31,747 nt of DNA. It comes from a virus. The position numbers and the translations under genes are program-made. This document shows, piece after piece, positions 7,764 to 16,661 of this stretch. Each line of letters starts with the position of its first letter. Positions within the stretch are counted from its first letter, which is position 1. The DNA is taken from the IMG/VR virus record IMGVR_UViG_3300017748_000054, positions 1 through 31,747 of that record; one strand, 5' to 3'. The notes under the pieces are model-generated. The model saw only the letters and a list, made by a program, of their open reading frames with translations, had not been told where the DNA came from and did not search any database.

Positions 7764-8411
7764 CTATGTACCCATTGCTTCTTTTTGCATATCAAGGCTT
7801 TGAGTTCTATCTGCATCAAACATATTAGCTTCTGTATCTGACATAGAACCACCAGTTCTAGTAGGTAGAGAACCTAATGCACCTTCTGGCATTGTCATTG
7901 GGTTTGTTTCTGGTTTTCCTAATGCACTAGCCAATCCCTCTGTTTCATTCAAGGTTTCTAATGCAGTTTCTAAAGGTATACCCATACTTATTAATGCTGA
8001 AACGGCTTCTCTTATTTCGTCTGAAACAGAACCACCCAAAGCATTTTCTAATGCCTTCATCTCTGTATCACTCATCGCACCCATTCCTGCCATTGTTCCT
8101 GCCATTGCTGAATTTTTTATTGCATCTAATTCTGCATTTGACATTGAACCTTTACCACTTTGAATTTCTCGCATTATCATTTCTTCACTTCGTGGTTGTA
8201 TTCTCATTTTAGAAAGATTTGGGTCACCTTTAATAATAGATTCAATATTATCTTGTCGCATCAAAGAATCCATACCCATATTTTGTTTTGCAGGTATTTT
8301 TTCTTCTCCCATTCTATCTAACATTTTCATTTCTGCGTCAGTTAATGCACCTTTTCCCTGCATCATTTCCATTCTTTTCATCATATTTAAATATTCTTGT
8401 TTACTAGCCAT
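7764..8411 (-). CDS. Met-rich repeat protein next to portal (215 aa), scaffold-like candidate
   Basis: The protein contains four copies of a short unit of the form G-(A/S)-(L/M)-(S/T)-(D/N)-x-E: GALTDAEMKMLDRM at about 21-34, GSMSNAELDAIKN at about 88-100, GAMSDTEMKALENA at about 111-124 and GSMSDTEANMFDAD at about 188-201. It is acidic, Met-rich and predicted helical, with no membrane segment. It starts in a TAATG overlap directly after the portal gene. Phage scaffolding proteins often sit between portal and capsid genes, but no capsid gene follows here, so that reading is weak. Confidence 0.7.
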   Translation of the reverse strand: MASKQEYLNMMKRMEMMQGKGALTDAEMKMLDRMGEEKIPAKQNMGMDSLMRQDNIESIIKGDPNLSKMRIQPRSEEMIMREIQSGKGSMSNAELDAIKNSAMAGTMAGMGAMSDTEMKALENALGGSVSDEIREAVSALISMGIPLETALETLNETEGLASALGKPETNPMTMPEGALGSLPTRTGGSMSDTEANMFDADRTQSLDMQKEAMGT

Positions 8412-10843
8412 TATAAAACTCCTTTATCGATTTGTTTAGCTAAGTTTTTTTCTCTTAATATTGCCAAGTCTGCTTCTAACTTTGCAAATTTGGCATTTAT
8501 ATCTGCCTGTGTTTTAGCCTGTTCCATAGCTAAATCTTGTTGAAATTCTGCATCTTTAATCTGCATATCTTGTTTCGCTTTTGCTGATTCTATCTCAAGG
8601 TCTTGTTTGGTCTTCATCTGTAACATTTGCGCTTCTAATTGTGCTAATTGTTGTGCAAATTGTAAAGGATTACCTTGTTGTTGTTGTTGACCTAGATTTG
8701 TAATAGCATCTATTTGTGCCATTTGAGGTGATTGTGCAACGACTTGTGATGCTCTTTGTGAAATCTGCATATCAAGTTCTGGCGATAAATCTTCAAATTT
8801 AAATTTAGGGTCTCTTATATCTGGTAGTGGTGCTAATTGCATACCGATAGCTGTTTGCATTCTTTGTCTATACAATAAGGCAATATGTTCTGCTATATGT
8901 GCAATTAATACTGGTTGTAAATTTCTTGCACCGGGATTTCCACCAAGCGATGGGTCTTGAATAAATTGCATATGAACTGCAATATGAGCATCGTGGTCTT
9001 GTTCTGGGAATGCTCTTATAGGTTTACCATACATAACAGACATATTTTCATCTACTGGGTCAATTCTAACGGCTTCTTCTGGCTCTTTTAAAACCTCGCC
9101 AATATTTGGTATTCTTAATGCCTCTAACATTCTTTTATGAGTATCGTACATATCATAAAGTTGTGGTGCTGATTGTGATAATTGTAAAACGCTCTGTGCT
9201 TGTGCAATTCTCTGTGCAGTACTGAAAACATTAGGGTCTGAAACTGGTACAATATCAATCGTACTATCAAAATCAGTAGAGAATATTTTGGTTGTTACAC
9301 CAGATATTGCAAATTCAAATTGTTCTGGTAAATATTTTGCATTAGATTTCGCTATTAATTTAAATTCTTGTCCTTGAGAATAATGTAGTCTTTTATGAAT
9401 AGCACTAAATGCTTTACTACCTTGTTCTATAAGAGCAACAGTAGAACCAACAGGTGCATTTGGATTTACGTCACCAACATTTAAATCAGCAGTACTAGCA
9501 AATCTCTGTCCTGCTTGAACAATAGCATTCATTAAATTAAACAAAGTTCCTGATGGCTCTTTAAATGGTAATGGCATTATAGCCTTATTAACATCATCAA
9601 CAGTAGCATCTAAATCAGCAAACTCACCGGGATTTACTTGTAAGTCTCCACCAGTAACTCTGCCTTTAAGTTTAAATCCGCCTTGCATATTACTGAAAGC
9701 CGCCGAATCTAATAATGCTCTTAGTGAACCAGTCGCCGCTTTTCCAAGACCTCCTATTAAATGAAATAGACCAAATCCATAGAAACCAGTACCCGGCAAA
9801 AATCTATATGAAATAAAATAGTTCTGTCTTAATTTCTTTTCGTCTTCTTGTTCCCAGTTTCTTCTTACTGATACAATCTTTTGTGAATCATAATCTATTG
9901 TTACTACATAGGGAAATGCCACCATATCTTGGTTTTCTTTATCATCTGTAATACCATCAATACCATCAAAAGTTTCGTAAACGTGCATTTCTATAAGTGT
10001 TACTGTTTCGTTATGTGCTTCGTCTCCTTGAGAAACACCTTCTATTTCTTCGCCTATATTTCCTGCAGGGTCTATTTCACTACCCACATATTTGATAGGT
10101 AAATAATATCCGCCTTCAACATAACGATTATAGTCGTTTCTTGGCATTCTTATTATGTGTGAATATCTAATAGATGTAAGTAAATCTTTACTATCTGGTG
10201 CAACTATAAAATCTTCTGCTTTAACGAATTGAGAACATTGTCTACCTAAATTTGTATCGAAAAATACTTTCTTAAAAGCATGACCAATAAGTGGTAATTG
10301 AAACAACATTGTATCTAAATCTGGGAAATACTCAGGCATTTCTTGTGTTATCTGATAGTTCATGTAATCTTTAACACGTCTTGCTTGGTCTTCTAATTCC
10401 TCTGTAGGTTCACCAATAATAGTTGTTTTTACTGGTCCTCCAGATGGATATAATTCTGCAATAGCTTTCGCATTAAATTGAGTTGCCGCTTCAGCAATCA
10501 TAGGGTGTACGACAGTACTTAAACCTCTTGTTGCTCTCTGTTCTTCTTCTTCTGAAAGACCACCATCTGGTTCTAATGTTTCTAAACCTTGTTTGTACCT
10601 ATATTCCCATTCAGACCTAGCCTCTTTATCACTTTCAAAAGCTTCAAGTAAATTCTGTGCTTTTCTTGCTGAATCATTTTCATCTAGTTCTTCTGCTAGG
10701 TTTTGGTCGTGTTCATCTGTTATTTCTACAATGTCATCTAATGATGCATTACCGATTAAGACTTCATCGCCTATCTGCTCAACCTCTAATTCGTCTGCAG
10801 GAGCGCCTTCTTGGAAAGGTATTACATTCGGTTGTTTAGCCAT
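8411..10843 (-). CDS. portal protein, P22/N4-like superfamily
   Basis: This 810-residue protein matches the large portal proteins of podovirus-type phages. After an acidic N-terminus come VVHPMIAEAATQFNAKAIAE (about 114-133), the block with EYFPDLDTMLFQLPLIG and HAFKKVFFD (about 172-200), and SYRFLPGTGFYGFGLFHLIG. The C-terminal about 95 residues hold a Gln run (GQQQQQ near 718) and a long charged helix, probably a coiled coil, matching the extended barrel end of such portals. It forms the dodecameric ring at the packaging vertex. It overlaps TerL by 8 nt upstream and the next gene by TAATG. I am sure of the portal role and less sure of the exact subfamily. Confidence 0.9.
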   Translation of the reverse strand: MAKQPNVIPFQEGAPADELEVEQIGDEVLIGNASLDDIVEITDEHDQNLAEELDENDSARKAQNLLEAFESDKEARSEWEYRYKQGLETLEPDGGLSEEEEQRATRGLSTVVHPMIAEAATQFNAKAIAELYPSGGPVKTTIIGEPTEELEDQARRVKDYMNYQITQEMPEYFPDLDTMLFQLPLIGHAFKKVFFDTNLGRQCSQFVKAEDFIVAPDSKDLLTSIRYSHIIRMPRNDYNRYVEGGYYLPIKYVGSEIDPAGNIGEEIEGVSQGDEAHNETVTLIEMHVYETFDGIDGITDDKENQDMVAFPYVVTIDYDSQKIVSVRRNWEQEDEKKLRQNYFISYRFLPGTGFYGFGLFHLIGGLGKAATGSLRALLDSAAFSNMQGGFKLKGRVTGGDLQVNPGEFADLDATVDDVNKAIMPLPFKEPSGTLFNLMNAIVQAGQRFASTADLNVGDVNPNAPVGSTVALIEQGSKAFSAIHKRLHYSQGQEFKLIAKSNAKYLPEQFEFAISGVTTKIFSTDFDSTIDIVPVSDPNVFSTAQRIAQAQSVLQLSQSAPQLYDMYDTHKRMLEALRIPNIGEVLKEPEEAVRIDPVDENMSVMYGKPIRAFPEQDHDAHIAVHMQFIQDPSLGGNPGARNLQPVLIAHIAEHIALLYRQRMQTAIGMQLAPLPDIRDPKFKFEDLSPELDMQISQRASQVVAQSPQMAQIDAITNLGQQQQQGNPLQFAQQLAQLEAQMLQMKTKQDLEIESAKAKQDMQIKDAEFQQDLAMEQAKTQADINAKFAKLEADLAILREKNLAKQIDKGVL

Positions 10844-12347
10844 ATAAAGTTAACCTCTTCTGTTCTGCAAATTCATCATCTTCGTCGCTATCAGATGAAT
10901 GTGTTATAAACCAACCTTTTCTCAATCTAAGCCATGCTTGAGTACATGTATCTACTATATCATCATTATCGCCTTGTGGAAAGGCTGAACATATATCTAT
11001 TAAATTTTTTGCCCACTTCTTGTTTTTAGGATACCATATTCTACCATCTTCTAGCAAGGCAGAACTTGCATGTGCTCTTGCTTGTTTATCTCTATCTGGC
11101 GAATATTCCAATATTGGTATACCTGCCATTCTTAAATCTTGTATTAAACTTTGACCACTAGCTTTCTTTTCTATCAGGACAACATCAGGTTCATAATCTT
11201 CGTAGGCTTCTTGTGCTATTCTTCTTAAATCTGGATAACTAACTCTATCGTACCACATATCTACAACTATCGCATTGAAATACCCATTGTGTTTAAAGAC
11301 ACCCCAAGTTGTTCTTGCACTATATGAACTGTTTTCTTTTGTACTATAGGCAGTATCATAAGACTGAATAAGGTATTCTATATCTGGTAAATCGTCATAT
11401 TCCCATTCACTCCACCATTCAGCTTTAAGTATTCCTCCACCTCTTGGCATTGGTCTTTGTTGTAATTGACCTGCAGAACCATAAGAACCAAGACTTTTTT
11501 CAAGATTTGTTATTGTTTTTTCGTCTATTCTATCTGGCCATAATAATTCGCCATGTTCTTGTCTTGGGTCTACAAACCCTAATGATGAACGAGTTATTGT
11601 AGGGTGGTCTGGTTCATATTTAGCAGGTAAACATAAATGGTCCCAATCTTGAAATTCATTTGCCAATATATGACCAGTTAAATCACTTTCATGTACTCTT
11701 TGCATAATAATAATAAAAGCACCATTTTTTGGGTCATTAAGTCTGGTTTGCATTGCTTGGTCCCACCAATCTAATACACCTTGTCTAACAAGACCACTTT
11801 CTGCTTCTCTTACATTGTGTGGGTCGTCAATAACAATTATATCTCCACCCTCTCCAGTTAATGCACCATCAACAGATGTAGCAATTCGCATACCTGTTCT
11901 GTCATTTTCAAATCTTTGTTTCTGGTTTTGGTCTGATGTAAGTTTGAATGTATCGCCAAATGTAGTCTTGTACCATTGACTATCAATCAATCTTCTACAT
12001 TTTACACTATCTCTAATGCTTAGAGAACCTGCATAACTTGCATATAAAAATTTCTTTGTTGGGTCATTTGTCCATGTCCAAGCAGGTAAAGCTACTGAAA
12101 CAGATATTGACTTCATATGTCTAGGTGGAACATTTATAATTAATCTTTTTACATCACCATTGGCAACAGCTTGTAAATGGTCTGCAATAGCATCTATATG
12201 CCAGTTATCATTATACTCACGATTAGGTTCTATTGTTCCCCATGCTTCCTTGATGAATAGTTTGAGCGACCTTCGCATTTTCTCCGCTCTCACTCTCGTC
12301 AACGAGTGCATATTTAAGTGTTCTTTCAAGATTGTTGAGGTCGTCAT
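10836..12347 (-). CDS. terL: terminase large subunit (packaging ATPase/nuclease)
   Basis: The N-terminal ATPase domain shows the Walker A-like VPPRHMKS (about 73-80) and Walker B IVIDDPH (about 171-177). The hinge motif QLQQRPMPRGGG is near 294-305. The RNase H-fold nuclease shows its acidic residues in SYDTA (D331), LIEKKASG (E393) and GDNDDIVD (D463/D466). It powers DNA translocation into the prohead and cuts the concatemer. The longest frame is given, but no Shine-Dalgarno precedes 12347. ATGs at 12311 and 12278 (the latter behind GCGGAGAAA) are credible alternatives that would shorten the 125-nt overlap with TerS. Confidence 0.95.
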   Translation of the reverse strand: MTTSTILKEHLNMHSLTRVRAEKMRRSLKLFIKEAWGTIEPNREYNDNWHIDAIADHLQAVANGDVKRLIINVPPRHMKSISVSVALPAWTWTNDPTKKFLYASYAGSLSIRDSVKCRRLIDSQWYKTTFGDTFKLTSDQNQKQRFENDRTGMRIATSVDGALTGEGGDIIVIDDPHNVREAESGLVRQGVLDWWDQAMQTRLNDPKNGAFIIIMQRVHESDLTGHILANEFQDWDHLCLPAKYEPDHPTITRSSLGFVDPRQEHGELLWPDRIDEKTITNLEKSLGSYGSAGQLQQRPMPRGGGILKAEWWSEWEYDDLPDIEYLIQSYDTAYSTKENSSYSARTTWGVFKHNGYFNAIVVDMWYDRVSYPDLRRIAQEAYEDYEPDVVLIEKKASGQSLIQDLRMAGIPILEYSPDRDKQARAHASSALLEDGRIWYPKNKKWAKNLIDICSAFPQGDNDDIVDTCTQAWLRLRKGWFITHSSDSDEDDEFAEQKRLTLYG

Positions 12348-12744
12348 CAGTTAATCTGCTAATATCTAGCACCTTTCTATCTTCAATGTTGATGTCTTGT
12401 ACTATTTCTTGTTTATCTGTTTGACCTAACATTTGTTTACCAAGCCAAATCGCCATTGTAGGATTATTCGTTTCTTCCATAATTTGTATTTGTCTTCGTC
12501 TTAAAGAAAGTTTACCAGTTGCTCTACCTTTCTCTATTGCCTTTCTAACATCTAATTCGTTTGTAAACTTATCTTCTAATGTCCTTAATGGTATATCAAA
12601 GTAAGCAGATATTTCTGGGATAGTGCAATTCAACCTTGAAAGTCTTTCTAATTCTTCAAGATTCAAATTAATCTTAGGTCTACCAACTTTATTTGTTGGC
12701 TTTTTCTTCTTTTTAACTGGTTTTATTTGTGTAATTTCATTCAT
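12223..12744 (-). CDS. terS: terminase small subunit
   Basis: This 173-residue protein has a Lys-rich head, a GRPKINLNLEELERLSRLNC helix-turn-helix start (about 21-40) and the recognition-helix region IPLRTLEDKF (about 51-60). The family-typical central part follows: KGRATGKLSLRRRQIQIM (about 72-89) then AIWLGKQMLGQTDK (about 98-111). It recognises the packaging site and loads TerL. The gene lies immediately upstream of terL and its 3' end overlaps it by up to 125 nt. The upstream ribosome site is weak (A-rich). The call rests on the HTH plus the WLGKQMLG motif and the position. Confidence 0.88.
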   Translation of the reverse strand: MNEITQIKPVKKKKKPTNKVGRPKINLNLEELERLSRLNCTIPEISAYFDIPLRTLEDKFTNELDVRKAIEKGRATGKLSLRRRQIQIMEETNNPTMAIWLGKQMLGQTDKQEIVQDINIEDRKVLDISRLTDDDLNNLERTLKYALVDESESGENAKVAQTIHQGSMGNNRT

Positions 12745-12770
12745 CTTTTTTTTAATACCACGAAAATTAA

Positions 12771-13661
12771 TTAAGTTTCAATCTTTTTAAGCTTCATTCC
12801 ATAATTATTTACACCTTTTTTAGGTTTATAATCATCACGAAATATAAGTTTATTCTCTCGTTTAAATTTATTGTAATTCACATAATGATGATGTCTTCCA
12901 TATCTCCATACAAGTTTAGTTACATCTGGGTGTAATCTCATTTGCATATTAGATTTAGGAATAGTGCCTTCTTCAGCATAGAATTCGTCTGTATTTCCAC
13001 CTTTCAGCGTTTGTGTGTTGGCTTTCTCTTGAAGAAACACATTAAACTGTACAGTACACCAACCTTTCTTAAGTATTCGTAAAGACAAATCGGTATCTTC
13101 GTTATATCTTCCTCTCCATCTATCAGGTAAAGGTAAATCGTTTTTAATAAGGTTACATGAATATATTCTAGTATTTACTGTGAATGGTCCATATTGGTGT
13201 GCCCATTTATCAATTACAAAGAATGTATAGTTTGGTCCTGCCATACCTATATTTTTATATCTAGTAACAAAATCTTCCATTACCTTGAAAGGTGTTCCAT
13301 CTATACATTTTATTTCAAGATTATTTTGCCATCTTCTAAAACATTTAATGTTATCGTCCATTACCCAATGGTACTCATAACCTCTATCTATTGAATTTTG
13401 CCAAATAAAATTACGAGCGGCTCCGGGTCCCTTAGATTTTTTATCGCCTAAATCGTCACACGTATCATAATCGTCTTGGTATGTCTTATCTAACACGAGT
13501 ATATTCTTTTTCGGTACAACCTTCGCATACTCCGAGTACTCTTGTTCTTCAACAACTACTGTGTAAGGAACTTTCATTTCTTCTAAGGCTTTGATGGTAA
13601 GTCTACTATCTGCTCTGCCCTTAGATGGTATATAAATGGGAAATCTATTTTTAACTTTCAA
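12771..13661 (-). CDS. TET-associated-type glycosyltransferase (GT-A fold)
   Basis: This 296-residue protein opens with IYIPSKGRADSRLTIKALEE (about 9-28), then PYTVVVEEQEYSEYA. It has GPGAARNFIW (about 78-87), the nucleotide-sugar metal motif WVMDDN (about 99-104) and YNEDTDLSLRILKKGW (about 186-201). This set matches the phage TET-associated glycosyltransferases, which decorate oxidised pyrimidines in DNA. No TET/JBP dioxygenase or hydroxymethyl-pyrimidine synthase is visible here, so the acceptor is unknown. The only usable start is TTG at 13661, because an in-frame TAA lies five codons upstream. It overlaps the ParB-domain gene by 11 nt, implying co-translation. Confidence 0.8.
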   Translation of the reverse strand: MKVKNRFPIYIPSKGRADSRLTIKALEEMKVPYTVVVEEQEYSEYAKVVPKKNILVLDKTYQDDYDTCDDLGDKKSKGPGAARNFIWQNSIDRGYEYHWVMDDNIKCFRRWQNNLEIKCIDGTPFKVMEDFVTRYKNIGMAGPNYTFFVIDKWAHQYGPFTVNTRIYSCNLIKNDLPLPDRWRGRYNEDTDLSLRILKKGWCTVQFNVFLQEKANTQTLKGGNTDEFYAEEGTIPKSNMQMRLHPDVTKLVWRYGRHHHYVNYNKFKRENKLIFRDDYKPKKGVNNYGMKLKKIET

Positions 13662-14274
13662 AAGCCTTATCCTTTATTACATTCTTTTCAATCTTTGGGT
13701 ACCAAATATACTTTGTCTTATCTGTATAATCTTGTTTAATTAATTGAAAAAATTTATCCATTGAATCTTGGCTTACAAAATTAATAGTTAATGACCTAAA
13801 TGGTGATTGGTCTTCGTGGTCAAAAGCAGGCATATCTTGCCAATGTTCTTCATGTTCTAACCAATCTCTGGATTTATGGTCTGGTTGAAATACTATTGTT
13901 TCTAATTCTTGTTTCTCAAAACCTAAATCGTCAAGGTCAAAACCTATGTCGTTTAATAAATCCATTTCAAATTTCAGTAATTCGTAATCCCATGTACTAT
14001 CTTCTGATAGTCTATTATCAGCTATTCTATATGCTTTAACTTCATCTTCTTTCATATCAGTAGCAACATGAACTGGTACTTGTTTCATTTTTAGATGTTC
14101 TGCACCCATTAATCTTGTATGACCAACAATAACTACATAGTCTTTATCAACTACGATAGGTTGCCTCCAACCATATTTTTCTAAAGATTTGGCTATTTTT
14201 TCTCCATTTTGATTTTTACGAGGATTTTTTTCATATGGTTTGATTTTCTCAATATCAATCATTTCAATTTTCAT
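13651..14274 (-). CDS. ParB/Spo0J N-terminal-domain protein with C-terminal DNA-modification-associated domain
   Basis: The ParB-like domain (about 1-115) has IEKIKPYEKNPRKN, KYGWRQPIVVDKD, VGHTRLMGAEHL and YRIADNRLSE, the usual order for this fold. The C-terminal region (about 138-200) has HWQDMPAFDHEDQSPFRSL, then TDKTKYIWYP, a segment I recall in mobile-element proteins next to PSKGR-type glycosyltransferases, exactly as here. I chose the ATG at 14274 behind GAAGGGAAAG. The longer frame to 14319 reads inside the endolysin gene. It could be a DNA-binding or CTP/ATP-using factor of base modification, or a methylase partner. The role is inference. Confidence 0.82.
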   Translation of the reverse strand: MKIEMIDIEKIKPYEKNPRKNQNGEKIAKSLEKYGWRQPIVVDKDYVVIVGHTRLMGAEHLKMKQVPVHVATDMKEDEVKAYRIADNRLSEDSTWDYELLKFEMDLLNDIGFDLDDLGFEKQELETIVFQPDHKSRDWLEHEEHWQDMPAFDHEDQSPFRSLTINFVSQDSMDKFFQLIKQDYTDKTKYIWYPKIEKNVIKDKAFES

Positions 14275-14707
14275 TTTCTTTCCCTTCAATTTCCCATTTA
14301 TAAAATATGTGGTCATCAATTCTTAATACGTATTTTTTAACCTTTGCCCAACTAGGGTTTACATAATAAGCATGATAATGTGTTGCACCTTCAACAAAAT
14401 CACCAATATGTCCATTATAAACACCATTCGCAACGTGCATTGCATCTCTCCATGCTTTAGGCTCTTCGGGTTTATCGCTTTTCCCATCACAGTACCAACT
14501 AAATTGACATTTATTCTTAATAGGTATTGTAGGTTTATACTTATATGTTTCTGCTTGTTTGACTACATCACAAACTGTATTAGGGTATCTTTCATCTTTA
14601 ACCCTATTCATTACAACTTGTGCTACTGCTACTTGTCCCATAAAACTTTGATTTTTGGCTTCATGATAAACATTTAATGCAAGACATATTAATGATTCAG
14701 CTAACAT
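14264..14707 (-). CDS. SleB/CwlJ-type cell wall hydrolase (endolysin)
   Basis: This 147-residue single-domain enzyme corresponds to the Hydrolase_2 (SleB) family. It shows NVYHEAKNQ with the catalytic Glu16, GQVAVAQVVMNRV (about 24-36), YPNTVCDVV (about 41-49), CQFSWYCDG (about 67-75) and GATHYHAYYVNPSW (about 107-120), ending with HIFYKW. It cleaves peptidoglycan and is the best lysis enzyme in the window. There is no signal peptide or membrane anchor, so it would need a holin or other export route. Embedded between the replication and ParB genes, it overlaps the latter by 11 nt. Confidence 0.9.
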   Translation of the reverse strand: MLAESLICLALNVYHEAKNQSFMGQVAVAQVVMNRVKDERYPNTVCDVVKQAETYKYKPTIPIKNKCQFSWYCDGKSDKPEEPKAWRDAMHVANGVYNGHIGDFVEGATHYHAYYVNPSWAKVKKYVLRIDDHIFYKWEIEGKENEN

Positions 14708-14716
14708 TTCTTTTCT

Positions 14717-14944
14717 CTAAAATAATTTATATTGTTCTTTTTCATCAATTTTAACATCTTTATTTAAACTGTTTCTTAATTTATAAACATCTGCCAAACT
14801 AAGTTCGTTTTCTCTAAGTCTTTGATATAACTGAAAATTAATTATTTCAACCTTTGACATAAGTGCTTCGTATGCTTCGTCCATTACTGCTTGTTGTTTT
14901 GGTGTCAAACCATTATCAAAAATATCAACCATATGTTTGCTCAT
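14717..14944 (-). CDS. small hypothetical protein (75 aa)
   Basis: This 75-residue acidic, helical protein (LTPKQQAVMDEAYEALMSKV, then LRENELSLADVYKLRNSLNK) lies between the primase-helicase and the endolysin. It overlaps the helicase 3' end by 20 nt, and a second in-frame ATG at 14932 would shorten the overlap. The ribosome site is weak, so translation coupled to the helicase is likely. No family is recognised. Confidence 0.65.
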   Translation of the reverse strand: MSKHMVDIFDNGLTPKQQAVMDEAYEALMSKVEIINFQLYQRLRENELSLADVYKLRNSLNKDVKIDEKEQYKLF

Positions 14945-16643
14945 AACATCTAGTTCTAAAGTTAAAAGTAAACTCTCTTTGTCCTATATCTCCATATACA
15001 CCTTGTTCTCTAATCTTTTTGGTAATAATCTTTGTTGAATTATTTTCAAAGTCTCTGTGAACTACCAATCCAACATCTGCCATATTCGCCCAATGTGCTG
15101 AACCACTTACTTGATATAAGTCTGGTGGAGGTATAATTCCTGCATCATTTCTATGTAATTTATGAGGGTGAGCAACCATACAAACCCAAATATCATGGTT
15201 TCTTGCAAATTGTTGGCATTTAGCAATCACATCTCTTATATGTTCATCTTCTCTTTTATGAGCATCTCTGTTTGAACTTACTTGATTGAATGGGTCTATT
15301 ACCAATCCCTTGATACCAAATCTTTGTTTAGATGCCTTTGCCTTTTGAAGTATATAATCAATCGTTGGTATATCATCTTTTGCTTCAAGAAACTTAAAGT
15401 GTGTGTTTAAAAAGTCTAAACCACTATTTAATTGTTCTTGGCTTATTCTCTCGTAAACTCCAATATCAAAAGGTTTTCTACATCTTTTCTCTAGTAATCG
15501 CCTTATATGATTAGGAGTTGAATGTTCTGGTGAATAAATAAGAAACTTCCAATGTTGTTGTTCTGCAAGATTTAGTAATATTTGGTCAAGAAAGTTACTT
15601 TTACCATGATTGGGAATGCCAGTTATAAGATTAAATGTGCATGGCATTATCTTATATATCTCGTCTAACTTCTCAAAACCAGTTGATATAGCTTTCTGTA
15701 CGTTCCCATCATACATATTTTGTATCTGGTCTTTATATTCTACTGCAGAATGTAAATCTTCAATAGGGAAGTCTCTAGCATTGGCGATTGCCATACCTAA
15801 AGTTTCTTCTCCATGTTGAACCAAACATTCATTTGCATCTTTAATAAAAGTATCGTTATAATCTGGAAAACTTACAACCTTACAGATGTCGCGACCAAAC
15901 CTATGAATCAACTCAAGACCAAGAGCCTTACCTGCCTCGTCATCATCGGTGCAAAGTATTACTTCTTCAGCCTCCCATATCCATTCAGTCTGCTCAAAAG
16001 CACTAAATCTCTTGTCTTTCATATCAAATTTAGGTGTTTTAGGTGCACCATCTGGTAAAGATACAACATCTTTTATACCTATTTGCATTAAAGATAATAC
16101 GTCCATCTCGCCTTCTACAAATATAACTCTTTTCTTTGCATCAGGGTTTTCTTCCCAACTCTTTTTAAGATTATCTGCATTATATAAACATTTTAAAGCA
16201 TCTTTTTCTTGATGAAACCTTTTATCTTTACTTCTATATTTTATATTTACAATTTTACCATCAAGATAATAAGGAAAACAAAGTTTCTCATTATGAGTAT
16301 ATAATTTCATTTCAGTAATAACTGTTGGGTCTATACCTCTACCAATAAGCCAAGAATAAGCATTATCTGATAATGTTTGTTTTTTTGGTACAAATGGCAT
16401 TACATTTTCTTTTTTCTTAAATTTAGAAAAATTATTAGGACTTATTATATTATCGTGAACAGAACCTTTCCATTCACAATGATGGCAATGCCATAAAGCC
16501 ATATCGTTCTCTAAACTTACAGAAAGACAAGGTTCTTGTTTATTTCTTCTAGTATGTGAGCATTGAGGACAAGTCACCTTTTGTTGTGCTTGTTGTGAAT
16601 TAACTCTTATGCCTTCTTTAATTAATTGTTCGTGAATATTCAT
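14925..16643 (-). CDS. replicative primase-helicase, T7 gp4-like
   Basis: This 572-residue protein combines three parts. A zinc-binding N-terminus has CPQC (25-28) and CHHC (53-56). A TOPRIM primase domain has FVEGEMDVL (about 175-183) and the acidic CTDDDEAG (about 231-238). A DnaB/RecA-type helicase has Walker A GIPNHGKS (342-349), Walker B GLVIDPFNQ (about 446-454) and a motif around VAHPHK (490-495). It unwinds the fork and primes lagging-strand synthesis. The ATG at 16643 follows GGGAGAAAACAATA. No DNA polymerase gene is visible in the window, so replication depends on a gene elsewhere or on the host. Confidence 0.93.
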   Translation of the reverse strand: MNIHEQLIKEGIRVNSQQAQQKVTCPQCSHTRRNKQEPCLSVSLENDMALWHCHHCEWKGSVHDNIISPNNFSKFKKKENVMPFVPKKQTLSDNAYSWLIGRGIDPTVITEMKLYTHNEKLCFPYYLDGKIVNIKYRSKDKRFHQEKDALKCLYNADNLKKSWEENPDAKKRVIFVEGEMDVLSLMQIGIKDVVSLPDGAPKTPKFDMKDKRFSAFEQTEWIWEAEEVILCTDDDEAGKALGLELIHRFGRDICKVVSFPDYNDTFIKDANECLVQHGEETLGMAIANARDFPIEDLHSAVEYKDQIQNMYDGNVQKAISTGFEKLDEIYKIMPCTFNLITGIPNHGKSNFLDQILLNLAEQQHWKFLIYSPEHSTPNHIRRLLEKRCRKPFDIGVYERISQEQLNSGLDFLNTHFKFLEAKDDIPTIDYILQKAKASKQRFGIKGLVIDPFNQVSSNRDAHKREDEHIRDVIAKCQQFARNHDIWVCMVAHPHKLHRNDAGIIPPPDLYQVSGSAHWANMADVGLVVHRDFENNSTKIITKKIREQGVYGDIGQREFTFNFRTRCYEQTYG

Positions 16644-16661
16644 TATTGTTTTCTCCCTTTT

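Noticed and set aside
10593-10847. 84-codon plus-strand frame opposite the portal N-terminus
   Set aside because: The Ser-rich sequence is the antisense of an acidic coding region. There is no start signal and the portal is certain.
14372-14677. 101-codon plus-strand frame opposite the endolysin gene
   Set aside because: It is antisense to a gene with clear SleB motifs, has no ribosome site, and its Cys/Ile/Phe-rich composition is typical of a shadow frame.
15949-16212. 87-codon plus-strand frame opposite the primase domain
   Set aside because: It is antisense to the TOPRIM region of the primase-helicase, so it is a shadow.
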